DNA of 64,000 bases from JBCBKL01 sp038521825 (GCA_038521825.1 JBCBKL010000002.1:248001-312000), one strand, 5' to 3'; positions 34,087-43,429 are shown, counted from the first letter of the stretch. Notes: generated by a model not told the origin, from the sequence alone. Numbers and translations are program-made.

Positions 34087-35298
34087 ATGCCTGCTCAAAT
34101 TACTGCAATTGTGCCCACGTTTAACCGGGCGGACCTGATCCAAGAGACCGTCGAGGCGATCGCTGCGCAGTCGAGGCCCGTAAGCCAGGTCATCATCTGG
34201 AATGACGGGTCAACCGATGCCACGCCAGATGTGCTGAGCAAGCTCGAGCAGTCCATAAATCTGCCACTGGACATACATCATGCGGGCAATGGCGGCAAAT
34301 CACAGGCGCTGAACCGGGCGCTGGCCAAGGCCAAGGGCGAATACATCTGGATATGCGACGACGATGACATCGCACTGCCGAAAGCGGCGGAAACATTGGG
34401 CAAAATGCTCGATGACAATCCGGACAAGGGCTTATCGGCAGGGCGCCATCTGCGGTTTTCGACGGATCCTCGAACAGGTGAGCGCATCACCAGCGACACA
34501 GGATACTGGCCCGATCTCGCTTCCGGCAGCGTGCTGCGCCATACGCTCGAAGACATCTTCTTTTTCCAGAACGCGACCTTCGTCCGGCGTGGGATCTTTG
34601 AACGGGTCGGTCCGTTCCGCGAAGATCTTAAAAGATCGATCGACTACGAAATGTTTGTTCGTCTGCTTTGCCGGTCTGCCGTCGAGCTGACGGACGAGGT
34701 GGTTTTTCTCCAGCGCAAGCATGACGGCGCACGCGGCCCGGCTTCGGCCCGACATGCGGCAGCCAAGTCGGAAACCGTTTGGCGTGCGGCGGATCAACAG
34801 ATCTTTCGCGATCTGAGGGGTCAGATCCCTCTTTCCGTCTACGAAGCCTTGTTTGAGGGGGATGACCCGGCCCTGATCCGGCGCGCGGCACTTCTGCAAC
34901 GCGGATGCGTTTATGCCCGCAAATCAGACTGGCAGACCGCGATTGATGATTTCGGCCTTGCGGTTGCCGCTTTGCCCAACGTCGGGCTGACCCAACTGGA
35001 AGCCGACATTTGTAGGCGCGCGATGTCGGGCAAGCATGGCGCGTCCGAAGCCTTTCTGTCCCATAACCGCACAGGGATCATCCGACTGGCGGCCAAGGGG
35101 CGCGCGGGCAGCGATCTCGCGAGCGCCCTTGCACGGGGCGCGGTCTGGCGCATGCGAGAGGCCGCCAAGAAACGCGACATAAGCGAGATGATCCGCATCT
35201 CGCGGTTCATCGCGGCGCGTTTGCCGTTTGGCGACGCAAAGCAGGCCCCGAAGCTGACCGAGAATGCCACGCTTCAAGCGGAGGCCTACGCATGGTGA
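34087..35298 (+). CDS. Family 2 glycosyltransferase with C-terminal helical extension
   Basis: A 403-residue protein. The GT2 domain covers ~1-230: TAIVPTFNRADLIQETVEAI, NDGSTDATPDV and ICDDDD (~89-94), with SIDYEMFVRLL as the acceptor-site acidic motif. The remaining ~170 residues are helical, with a TPR-like stretch (ALLQRGCVYARKSDWQTAID, ~262-281), unusual for a short GT2. First of three overlapping plus-strand genes (with exoA- and exoL-like), so it likely acts at a neighbouring step of repeat-unit assembly. Confidence 0.75.
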   Translation: MPAQITAIVPTFNRADLIQETVEAIAAQSRPVSQVIIWNDGSTDATPDVLSKLEQSINLPLDIHHAGNGGKSQALNRALAKAKGEYIWICDDDDIALPKAAETLGKMLDDNPDKGLSAGRHLRFSTDPRTGERITSDTGYWPDLASGSVLRHTLEDIFFFQNATFVRRGIFERVGPFREDLKRSIDYEMFVRLLCRSAVELTDEVVFLQRKHDGARGPASARHAAAKSETVWRAADQQIFRDLRGQIPLSVYEALFEGDDPALIRRAALLQRGCVYARKSDWQTAIDDFGLAVAALPNVGLTQLEADICRRAMSGKHGASEAFLSHNRTGIIRLAAKGRAGSDLASALARGAVWRMREAAKKRDISEMIRISRFIAARLPFGDAKQAPKLTENATLQAEAYAW

Positions 35299-36323
35299 TG
35301 CATGACGCCTCTCTCACCAGCACCGCCGAGGTTCTGGTCGTTTTGCCAACGCTGAACGAGGCGGCCCATATCGAAACAGTGCTGGAGCAGTTGCAATGCG
35401 ATACCGTGGGCAGCGCGCCCGTGGCCTTTGTCGTTCTCGACGGTGGTAGCACCGACGGCACACAGCAAATCGTATCGACGCTCGCATCGCGGCGCGGCAA
35501 TCTGTACATCTTTGACAATCCGGGCAAGACGCAAGCCGCGGCGCTAAACATGCTGCTGAGCGGAGAACTGGCCGAGCGTTTTCCCAAGGTCGAGCTGCTG
35601 ATCCGGTGCGATGCGCATGCCCGCTACCCGGCTGATTACGTCGACCGCGTCGTGGCTGCCTTGGAACAGACACAGGCGGATTCGGTCGTGGTGGTCATGG
35701 ATGCCGAATCGTCCGGGGGCTGCTTTCAACGGGCGGTTGTGCATATCGCCGACAGCAAGCTTGGCGCTGGCGGATCTGCCCATCGTGGCGGATCGGCGTC
35801 CGGCTTTGTCGAGCACGGACACCATGCCGGTTTTCGAATTGCGAGCTTCCGAAGGCTGGCAGGCTATGACACAAGGTTTATCGCGAATGAAGACGCTGAA
35901 TACGACCGGCGGTTGCTCAGCGAGGGCGGAAAGATCTGGCTCGATGCCGACATTCGGATGGGCTATTACCCCCGCGCCACGGTGCAGGGGCTCTGGAAGC
36001 AGTATTATCGCTATGGGTTCGGTCGTGCGGCCAATTGCCTGAAACATGGCACGCTTCCCCGGCTCAGGCAGACGGTTCCGGCCCTGCATGTGTGGGCATC
36101 ACTTCTCGCTCTTCCGCTGCTCCCATGGACCGTGTCGGGCCTGCTGTGGCCAGCGATTTATGCGGGGCTGTGCATCGGCGTTTCCGTAAAAGTCGTCCTG
36201 CAGAAGAAAGACATCTGCGGCCTTGGCTCCGGCCTTGCCCTTGCGGTGATGCACACGGCCTGGGGCATTGGTTTCTGGGTGGCTGTCGTCAGCGGGGCGG
36301 GGCTAAACTGGCGCGATGACTGA
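35292..36323 (+). CDS. exoA: ExoA-like glycosyltransferase
   Basis: A 343-residue GT2 enzyme with a C-terminal membrane region of two to three spans, the layout of succinoglycan ExoA, which adds the first glucose to the lipid-linked galactose. Signatures are LPTLNEAAHIETVL, VLDGGSTDGT, RCDAHARYP, ANEDAEYDRRL, GKIWLDADI and LWKQYYRYGFGR. The start overlaps the upstream gene by seven bases and the end overlaps the ExoL-like start by eight, so the three form one operon. Confidence 0.82.
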   Translation: MVMHDASLTSTAEVLVVLPTLNEAAHIETVLEQLQCDTVGSAPVAFVVLDGGSTDGTQQIVSTLASRRGNLYIFDNPGKTQAAALNMLLSGELAERFPKVELLIRCDAHARYPADYVDRVVAALEQTQADSVVVVMDAESSGGCFQRAVVHIADSKLGAGGSAHRGGSASGFVEHGHHAGFRIASFRRLAGYDTRFIANEDAEYDRRLLSEGGKIWLDADIRMGYYPRATVQGLWKQYYRYGFGRAANCLKHGTLPRLRQTVPALHVWASLLALPLLPWTVSGLLWPAIYAGLCIGVSVKVVLQKKDICGLGSGLALAVMHTAWGIGFWVAVVSGAGLNWRDD

Positions 36324-37473
36324 GCGGCCGCATATCGCATTCTTCGGTCACAATCCACTGGATGCAGCCGTGCGCCGCCGGGCCTTTGCCTTTGAACAGG
36401 CGGGCATGGAGGTCACCGGGTTCATGCCGTTTCGTGGTGACAAGGCCGAGACTGATTTCAAAAACATCGATCTGGGCCGGTCCGAAGACAACGCTTATCT
36501 GAAACGGCTTACGCTGGTCTATACAGCCAGCGCACGGGCCATGGCCGCCCGGGATACCCTGAACAAGGCCGACCTGATTTATGCGCGTAATCTCGATATG
36601 CTCGCCATCGCACAGCGAAGCCGGTCTCGGCTGGGGCTGACCGCGCCGCTGGTCTATGAATGCCTCGACGTTCACCACAAGCTGGTGGGTGATGGCTCGA
36701 TCGCCCGCGGCCTCAGGTGGTTCGAGGAACGGCTCTTGCGATCCTGCGCGCTGGTGGTCGTGTCGTCGCCCCGGTTCTTCACCGAACATTTTGCACAACA
36801 CTATCCTGGTCTGGTCGAACAGTTCCTCGTCGAAAACCGGCTCATCGCGGGCGATGCGTTTCCGGCGCGGCCCGCCACGCCGCGTGTCTTTGATGCAGCA
36901 AAACCGCTGCGGCTGGGTTGGTTCGGCAACCTCAGATGCCGGCGATCGCTCGACCTGATGAAAGTGCTGGCGCGCACGTTTCCCGAACGGCTCAGCATTG
37001 TCTTGCGCGGTTACGCGGCGACTGGAGTGTTCAAGGATTTCGAGGGCGAGATTGCGGATTATCCGAATATCGAATTCCACGGCCGGTATCGCGCTCCCGA
37101 TGACCTCGAAGCGATATACAATGATATCGACGTGGTCTGGGCTGGCGACTGGTACGAGGCGGGGGCGAATTCGGTCTGGCTGCTGCCCAACCGGATTTAC
37201 GAGGGTGGGTATTTCGCAACACCCGCCATCGCCCCCGACGGGACCGAAACCGGGGCATGGCTAAAGCGCAACAAGGCTGGATTGTGCGTGGCGGAACCGG
37301 TCGACCAGACGCTTGCGGATCTCGTGGGTCGGCTGATCGATGATCGAACCCAGCTGGTGGAAATCAACAATCAGCTTCTTTGCTGTCAGACCGGTTTGTT
37401 CGTCGAAACTTCGGAAACGATGCGGGCGCTTGTCGGTGCGGCGACTGGTTCCGGCACCCCTGCATTTTCATAG
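36316..37473 (+). CDS. exoL: ExoL-like GT-B glycosyltransferase
   Basis: A 385-residue GT-B protein beginning PHIAFFGHNPLDAAVRRRAF, resembling the start of succinoglycan ExoL. Further on it has LVYECLDVHHKLV, LGWFGNLRCRRSLDLM and a C-terminal donor site around PNRIYEGGYFATPAIAP. ExoL adds the second glucose (beta-1,4) after ExoA; the same order exoA-exoL here supports the call. The last 88 bases overlap, convergently, the end of the oxidoreductase gene on the other strand. Confidence 0.75.
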   Translation: MTERPHIAFFGHNPLDAAVRRRAFAFEQAGMEVTGFMPFRGDKAETDFKNIDLGRSEDNAYLKRLTLVYTASARAMAARDTLNKADLIYARNLDMLAIAQRSRSRLGLTAPLVYECLDVHHKLVGDGSIARGLRWFEERLLRSCALVVVSSPRFFTEHFAQHYPGLVEQFLVENRLIAGDAFPARPATPRVFDAAKPLRLGWFGNLRCRRSLDLMKVLARTFPERLSIVLRGYAATGVFKDFEGEIADYPNIEFHGRYRAPDDLEAIYNDIDVVWAGDWYEAGANSVWLLPNRIYEGGYFATPAIAPDGTETGAWLKRNKAGLCVAEPVDQTLADLVGRLIDDRTQLVEINNQLLCCQTGLFVETSETMRALVGAATGSGTPAFS

Positions 37474-38645
37474 GCGTCATAGCCGTATTCCATACCGAGC
37501 GGTCGCGCGGGCGCCGTCACTGGCTGGTAGTCGACGCCGTAGATGTCGGGATGTTGTATCGCCAGCGAAACCTCGGTGATGTGCAGGGAAAACTCGCCAG
37601 ACAATCTGGCCGGAACGCCGCAGGAGGTCGCATTCGCCATATCTGCGATGCCCAGCGAAAAATCCATGCTATAGCCGCGCCGGGTAGTCTTGATCTTTCG
37701 CTTTTGGGTCCGTGGAACGGACCAGCTACCATCCCAAAGACCATAGCGTAACAGGGTGCGGCGCCAGACGGTCGACGGGATCGGCGTGGCCCGAACGGGC
37801 GAAACGAAATCCCAGGTTTCCTCAACCGAAATATGGCCGTGTTCGCAATGGATCCGGAACCGGTGATCGTGGGGCGCGATGATGCTGTTTGTCATCCGCG
37901 CCACCACACCGCCGTCGAATTCCAGGCAGGCACAACTGAAATCAGGCGTCGTGTAGTCGGGCGGCGTCTTTGGACCCTTGTCCGTTTCTAGGCAGTGCGC
38001 AAAGCTCACAACCCGCCTGACCGGCCCGAACATCGCCACGAGCCAGGTCAGCACATAACCCGCATGCTCGAGCGTACAACCGGTCCGAAACTCATCCTCT
38101 GCCGGCCATTGGGCGCCGGATTCCGTCACCCATCTTTCATACCCGATGCGGTGAATCATCCCGTCGTCAAGCTCGGCGTAAACAAGTTGCGGCTTTCCCA
38201 GGATCTGATCCCGAACCGCCGTCAGCATGGTCTGGGCCGCTTCTCCCAGTACGGATGACGGGGCGCTGACGATCTGCAGGCCCCTTGCCGCGGCTAGGTC
38301 AACAAGCTCGCGTGCCTCTTTCAGATCCAGCGCGATCGGCTTTTCCGTATAGACATGCTTGCCTGCATTGAGCGCCGCTTTTGTCGTGGCGTAGTGGGCG
38401 TGGGGGTTGGTCAGATTGACAACGATTTCAACTTCGGGATCCGCAAGGATTTCTTCGAAGGTCTGATATCGGTTGATGTCATAGTGATCGCAAAATGCTT
38501 TTGCGCGGTCTTCTCGTATGTCGAATACACCTTTTAGGCTCAGCGTATCCGGCCAGTTTTCCAAGGTCGCGATATAGAGATCCGCGACATATCCACAGCC
38601 GACGAAAGCAATCCCCGTTTTTCTTTTGGAGTAAGACACTGACAT
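37386..38645 (-). CDS. Second Gfo/Idh/MocA-family oxidoreductase
   Basis: A 419-residue oxidoreductase with Rossmann motif IAFVGCGYVADLYIA (~12-26) and YTEKPIALDL (~97-106). The C-terminal half is longer than in the paralogue at 28,842, with DDGMIHRIGYERWV and GCTLEHAGYVLTW motifs near the expected active site. A role in modified-sugar synthesis is inferred from the cluster. ATG at 38645 or GTG at 38648 are both possible. It shares 88 bases with the end of the ExoL-like gene. Confidence 0.78.
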   Translation of the reverse strand: MSVSYSKRKTGIAFVGCGYVADLYIATLENWPDTLSLKGVFDIREDRAKAFCDHYDINRYQTFEEILADPEVEIVVNLTNPHAHYATTKAALNAGKHVYTEKPIALDLKEARELVDLAAARGLQIVSAPSSVLGEAAQTMLTAVRDQILGKPQLVYAELDDGMIHRIGYERWVTESGAQWPAEDEFRTGCTLEHAGYVLTWLVAMFGPVRRVVSFAHCLETDKGPKTPPDYTTPDFSCACLEFDGGVVARMTNSIIAPHDHRFRIHCEHGHISVEETWDFVSPVRATPIPSTVWRRTLLRYGLWDGSWSVPRTQKRKIKTTRRGYSMDFSLGIADMANATSCGVPARLSGEFSLHITEVSLAIQHPDIYGVDYQPVTAPARPLGMEYGYDAYENAGVPEPVAAPTSARIVSEVSTNKPV

Positions 38646-39063
38646 CACTCTATATTATTGCAAGTTCGAGGCGGGGATACGAAGCGGCCGGTTTCTTGTA
38701 TTCTGAGCAACGCGCGCTGGAAAAAATGAATATTTCCAGCGTTCTACCCGTTGCAGCTGGTTGGCCTTTGAGCGGATCGATCTTGCAATTTCGAGAGCGC
38801 CTGCATACAAGGGGAGCCCTTTGTTGCAATCGAGAAAGTTGCAAGTGAAAACGAGCTCAAACAATCGTTTTGGGTTCAATTTGTTTTCGAAATCTCTCGT
38901 ACCCATGATCAATCCAAATAATAGACTTTCTGAAAACCGCCTCGGAATAGAGCGGTCCGATCCGATTTGGCCATTATCGGTCGTTGGTTCTGGGCAGGCT
39001 ACTTCCAAGCCGTGTGTTTTGCAACAAGCCACACGCTGCCACGACCGGGTCAGAGCGCTCGGA
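38646..39063. other. Intergenic region, no gene supported
   Basis: About 420 bases, A+T-richer than the neighbouring genes. A minus-strand frame of 138 codons crosses it, but it is rich in Arg, Ser and Cys, lacks a good ribosome-binding site and shows no domain. The promoter of the downstream oxidoreductase gene (minus strand) probably lies near 38,650-38,700. Confidence 0.5.
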
Positions 39064-40212
39064 TCAGCCATGCCCGGCGCGCCTCCGACGTAGTCCGATC
39101 TGCTTCCGCACGGTGGTCAGCGGGCCGTATTCGACGCCTCCCGCCCGGGACCGGACGGCGCTGCCCGATCGGATCTTCTGCAGTCGGCGCTCGATCGAAG
39201 CGGCGTCATAGGTTTCCAACACGGCCCGCCGCCTTTCCGCCGCCAGCCGCTGCGTTTCGTCCGGCCTTTGAGCGATCTGATCGAGACAGGCAGCCACCTC
39301 CGCTGGTTTTGCATACTCAGCGAGGTCGCCAAATGTCGGTTCGAGGCGCGGATCGAGGATGCAGGGCCGCTCCATCAGCAGCGCTTCGACGATCGTGCGC
39401 CCGAAGGCTTCGACCCAACGGGTGCTGTAGTGATAGACAAAGGCGTCGAGGCTTTCGAGAAAGTCGGAAACCGGTACCGAATTGAATTGCAGGATACTCC
39501 AGTCGGACATCGCAACGCCAAGCGCCCTCAATTCACCCTCAGGGCATCCCATCACCGTGGTTTGCCAATCCGGCCCATGATTGAGCGCCACCTCGATCTC
39601 TTGTCGCGTTTCTGGCCATTTCAGCATGTCGGGGCGGCTGTGCCGGCCAAGCGTGCGGGTGCCGCCGTCAAAGACGGGTCGCTTCGGAGTCCAGTCAGCC
39701 GGGTCGAAGATATTTACCCAATCGACGGTGGATAGCGGCAAGAGCGGTGCAAACGACCGAAGCTGACGGCGCACCGCCCCCGAGACGGGTGCAAAGACGG
39801 GTCTGATTCCAAAATTTCGCGCCACCCGGGACACGACCGAGAGGGGATCGTATTCCAGCGATCCGTCACCGCGAAAGGGGGGGTGATGCGCCACCAGCAG
39901 CGCGTGGTCGGCCGTGATCGCGCACGTTTCTTCGATCGGAAAGTCGAAGGTCAGGGGGTGATGGAAAAACGCCATCTCGCAACGGACGGGGCCTTGGCCC
40001 TCGAGCAGAACAACATCGTCATGGTCCGCCAGAGTCAGGACCTGCTCATTTGGCCGATCCTGTGCACCGGCAAAGAACGCAGAGGCGACGGGCAGCAGTC
40101 CAACGCGGGCGCCGAGATGTCGAAGGGCGTGGACGTCAGCAATCAGCGCGGATGCAGAACCGCCCGAAAACCGGGGTTCGGCAACGACGACTATGTCACA
40201 AGACGGATCCAT
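39064..40212 (-). CDS. GT-B glycosyltransferase (GT1/GT4-like)
   Basis: A 382-residue protein with a Rossmann-type N-terminus DIVVVAEPRFSGGSASALI and a C-terminal donor site WVEAFGRTIVEALLMERPCI (~280-299) that carries the E-x7-E pattern of GT4. It follows the sulfotransferase gene with one base between stop and ATG, so the two are co-transcribed. Sugar specificity unknown. ATG at 40212 is preferred to a longer frame that would overlap the sulfotransferase. Confidence 0.72.
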   Translation of the reverse strand: MDPSCDIVVVAEPRFSGGSASALIADVHALRHLGARVGLLPVASAFFAGAQDRPNEQVLTLADHDDVVLLEGQGPVRCEMAFFHHPLTFDFPIEETCAITADHALLVAHHPPFRGDGSLEYDPLSVVSRVARNFGIRPVFAPVSGAVRRQLRSFAPLLPLSTVDWVNIFDPADWTPKRPVFDGGTRTLGRHSRPDMLKWPETRQEIEVALNHGPDWQTTVMGCPEGELRALGVAMSDWSILQFNSVPVSDFLESLDAFVYHYSTRWVEAFGRTIVEALLMERPCILDPRLEPTFGDLAEYAKPAEVAACLDQIAQRPDETQRLAAERRRAVLETYDAASIERRLQKIRSGSAVRSRAGGVEYGPLTTVRKQIGLRRRRAGHG

Positions 40213-40213
40213 G

Positions 40214-41182
40214 TCACGGATTGTCCGCGAAGGTTGGCCACAGCGCACCCAGCGTCTTGCCGCAGATCGCCTCCAACCCTTCGTTTCGCGCGCGCAGGTG
40301 CTGTGTCAGGTATTTGTGGGTCTCAGCCTGCATGGGCGGCGGTTTGGTGTCCTTCAGCAGGATCGGGTTGATATAGCGGAACCAGCGGTAATGCAGCTTG
40401 GCCATCGCCTGCTGCCCCGGTGTGTCCGCCGCTCCCATGTGATGGCGGTACCGCCGCGACACGATGGGGCTCCCCACCCGGTTTATCAGGTTCTGCAAGC
40501 GCGGCTTGGTCGGATAATAGGTGCGGTTGAACCAGGTCTTTCCCTCACTCAGGGTAAAGCGCTCAGCCCCGAGATAATCGGTCAGCTGATCGATTGTGCC
40601 CTGCTGGTCGGCCAGAAACTCTTCGAACAGAACGATGCGTACACGATCCCGGCCAAACATTTCAATGTATCGCCGCAAATGGGGGGCATAGGTCGACCCC
40701 AGAATGATCGACGTATGGGCCGAGATCGCCGTTTCGAAAGATGTGCTTATCCGCGCACTGCGCACCAGATGCCAGTATTGCGAATAGGCGCGTTTGACCG
40801 GATCCCTGAGCACAAAGATCAGCTTGACCTCAGGCAGCAGCGCCGCAATCCGGGCCGCGGCCACCTCGGAAAAGATATAGGTGGTGGAATCTTCGCCAAT
40901 CAGCCTTGCCTTGGTATGGGGCGCGAACTGGCCCGCATACCATTTCAGGGTTTCGTCATCCGGCGTTCCCACATCAAGCCACCGCAGCTGCCCGCTATCT
41001 ACGCCCAGAAAATCGGGATGCGTGATCGGGTCGTCCGCATCAAAGAAATGCACCTCCTGCTCGGGCATCGAGATGTCTTGGTTTTGATCAAGGATGAAGT
41101 GGAGCGATGTAGTCCCACATTTCGGCGCGCCGCCTATGATGAAATCGGGAAGCCTGCCGTACTGGCAACTATGGGTAGGCAT
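40214..41182 (-). CDS. Sulfotransferase
   Basis: A 322-residue PAPS-dependent sulfotransferase with the 5'-phosphosulfate loop IIGGAPKCGTTSL (~15-27) and 3'-phosphate loop LRDPVKRAYSQYWH (~120-133). This is the form found in heparan-type and Nod-factor sulfotransferases. With the enzyme at 24,742 it makes two sulfation genes inside the polysaccharide region, pointing to a sulfated product. It heads a two-gene minus-strand unit with the GT-B gene. Confidence 0.87.
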   Translation of the reverse strand: MPTHSCQYGRLPDFIIGGAPKCGTTSLHFILDQNQDISMPEQEVHFFDADDPITHPDFLGVDSGQLRWLDVGTPDDETLKWYAGQFAPHTKARLIGEDSTTYIFSEVAAARIAALLPEVKLIFVLRDPVKRAYSQYWHLVRSARISTSFETAISAHTSIILGSTYAPHLRRYIEMFGRDRVRIVLFEEFLADQQGTIDQLTDYLGAERFTLSEGKTWFNRTYYPTKPRLQNLINRVGSPIVSRRYRHHMGAADTPGQQAMAKLHYRWFRYINPILLKDTKPPPMQAETHKYLTQHLRARNEGLEAICGKTLGALWPTFADNP

Positions 41183-41539
41183 ATAAAATCAAACCAATGC
41201 AATGATACGGCTACTGTGCCGATTCTGATAACAAAATGAAAGGTATCAAAGGCTTGGATGCAAGTATAGCAGCAGGATGTGACAGCGGGTTGTCCAATCT
41301 TTGTGCAACCCGATGGCCTCGCCAGCTTACCCGAGAGCACGGTTAACATGGGCGTCAGCACCGCGTACGCCGCCGAGGGCCCCAAAGGACAACGTTTAAG
41401 ACCGCAGCAAATCTGTATCTGGAGGATCATCTGATACGGGCCTGCCGGATCGGTCGGTGCCTCGGCTGTGGTGCGACCCTGCCGCATTTAAGCAGTCGGG
41501 GCATGCCAGTCAGGTATGCCCCGCGCCATCGCGCCCGCC
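41183..41539. other. Intergenic region with a weak hairpin after the RTX gene
   Basis: About 360 bases with no supported gene. CGGGGCAT (41497-41504) and ATGCCCCG (41516-41523) form an 8-bp stem with an 11-base loop, 17 bases past the RTX lipase stop, and may end its transcript, although no T-run follows on the minus strand. The first 60 bases, A+T-rich, should contain the sulfotransferase promoter. Confidence 0.4.
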
Positions 41540-43357
41540 TCAGACGATCACGATATCGTCGAGGCCCATCTCGGAGATATGCACATCCTCCAGCCGCAGG
41601 CTACCGGATGAGGTCGAAAGGTAGGTGTCGCGGCCCCACATCCACATGGCATCGAGCGCGGCCGAGGCCGATGCGAAGGTCTGCGCGCCGAAAACCAGAA
41701 CATCCCCATCCCATGCGCCAGAGTCAAAGTCGGTGATGGTGTCGTTGCCAGACAGTCCGGCGCTGAAGTCGAAGGTGTCATGCCCCGCATCCCCCGAAAG
41801 ACGGTCATTGCCGCTGCCGGCGACCAGCAAGTCGTTGCCCGACCCGCCGAACAGACGGTCATCATCTGTGCCGCCATTCAGGGTATCGGCACCGGTGCCG
41901 CCGACCAACAGGTCCGCGCCCCCTTGACCCATGATCTGGTCCACGCCGTCGCGCCCAAAGAGCCTGTCGTTGCCTGACCCGCCCCACATGTTGTCCGCAC
42001 CCGTCGAACCCTCGGTTCGGCTGGCATAGGACTTGTCTGAAGTGAACCATGTTTGGCTGTCGAGCCGGGACGACAGGACATCGAAAGTCTGATCGATTAA
42101 CGGGCCTGTGAAAGTGACCTTTTCAACTCCTGTCATCTCCTTCAGCCCATGGGCGCCACTGTCGAGATAGAGTGTCCCGTCGCCGAGCATTATGGCGGTG
42201 TAATCTGAGGCGGAACCGTCGAGATACACCCGATCCGAACCGGCGCCGCCAGCCACCCTGTCGTTGCCCAGCGAGAGGTCGAATTCGTCATTGCCGCCAA
42301 ACCCGTCAAGGGCATCGCTGCCCACATTGTCGCGCAGCTTGTCGCTGGCATTTGTACCCAGGATAAAGGCATCCTGCCCGTAGTGGTCCGAGGTGATACG
42401 AGACACGTCAGCAACCCAGGTGAATGGCCGCAATATCGGGGAAAGGGCCGCGATGACGATGGCCGAGTCAGTCTCGATATCTTCATAAAACGTGCTTTGC
42501 GCGATGGTCGTCCAGGGGGTCTCGAACACACCCCTGACGTGGGCAGCCCACCCGTTGGTGAGGTTCAGTAGACTGAAAAATCCGATTGGGAACAATGGGT
42601 TGGCATAAACGTCCTCGAAAAGAACGATGTTGTCGGTTGACGAGGCGAACATCTTGTCGTCGTTGATCGCCGCCTCGAAAAGACCTTGGGCCAGGGAGGC
42701 ATCCACATCGCCGACCGAGCGATAGACAACGTCGTTTTCCATGCCGAAATTCAGGATGCGATCAGGATCGTCATGGACTATCGGCGAAGCGAAGCCGAAG
42801 TAGCTGGATTCGGCAAAAAAGCCGTCGGCCACTTCGTCGGCGCGGAAGGCCATGGCATTCGTGATCGCACCGCCGAGGCTGTAGCCAGTCACCGTCACGT
42901 CCGCCCCGGTCAGGCCCGAAGCCTGGGCAAAGTTGGCGGCCGCGTCCAGCAGGACGGTGAAATCGTTGAGGATCCTTTGATCTTCGAGGTCGAAATAGGC
43001 TGCGATGTCGCCGAAATCCGAGGTTCCGGCAAAGGCAAGCGACAAATGCGTGATCTCCCCGTTCTCGACCTTACCAGTGATCTTGATCTGGGCACTTGAC
43101 GAGGTCGGACTGGACCAGACGCCGTATTTGTCGAGCAGGGCCGGATCGAGGCCAAGCTCCGCGGGGGTCAGTTCGCGCCATCCCGTCGGCAAGTTGAAAT
43201 TGGTATCGTAATCCGATCCTCCGAGCGCCGCCCCCAGAGGGTTGTCCACGAGCAGGCTGATGCCCCCGAAAGCATTGACCTGAGAGACCCGGGCCAATTG
43301 GTAGGCTTCGATGACCTCAGCCGAGGCGTCGCGCCCTTTGTATTCGAAAATTGCCAC
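41540..43357 (-). CDS. RTX-type secreted lipase-like protein
   Basis: A 605-residue protein without a signal peptide. The N-terminal half has an alpha/beta-hydrolase lipase pattern with TGYSLGGAI (GxSxG, Ser ~158). Two blocks of calcium-binding RTX nonapeptides follow, GFGGNDEFD-type at ~339-379 and GGSGNDRLFG-type at ~456-530. The C-terminus SEMGLDDIVIV is a typical type I secretion tail. It is thus predicted to be exported by an ABC/MFP/TolC system that is not in this window and to fold on calcium outside the cell. Substrate unknown; lipase or esterase activity is inferred. Confidence 0.82.
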   Translation of the reverse strand: MAIFEYKGRDASAEVIEAYQLARVSQVNAFGGISLLVDNPLGAALGGSDYDTNFNLPTGWRELTPAELGLDPALLDKYGVWSSPTSSSAQIKITGKVENGEITHLSLAFAGTSDFGDIAAYFDLEDQRILNDFTVLLDAAANFAQASGLTGADVTVTGYSLGGAITNAMAFRADEVADGFFAESSYFGFASPIVHDDPDRILNFGMENDVVYRSVGDVDASLAQGLFEAAINDDKMFASSTDNIVLFEDVYANPLFPIGFFSLLNLTNGWAAHVRGVFETPWTTIAQSTFYEDIETDSAIVIAALSPILRPFTWVADVSRITSDHYGQDAFILGTNASDKLRDNVGSDALDGFGGNDEFDLSLGNDRVAGGAGSDRVYLDGSASDYTAIMLGDGTLYLDSGAHGLKEMTGVEKVTFTGPLIDQTFDVLSSRLDSQTWFTSDKSYASRTEGSTGADNMWGGSGNDRLFGRDGVDQIMGQGGADLLVGGTGADTLNGGTDDDRLFGGSGNDLLVAGSGNDRLSGDAGHDTFDFSAGLSGNDTITDFDSGAWDGDVLVFGAQTFASASAALDAMWMWGRDTYLSTSSGSLRLEDVHISEMGLDDIVIV

Positions 43358-43429
43358 TGTTTCCTCCCATGCGCAATTTTATGTCGCCATGCGACGCTGG
43401 GAGGGCGGCCGAATCAACCGTAGGGTGAG

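Noticed and set aside
38655..39071. 138-codon minus-strand frame
   Set aside because: Composition rich in Arg, Ser and Cys, no domain and no ribosome-binding site; overlaps the downstream promoter zone.
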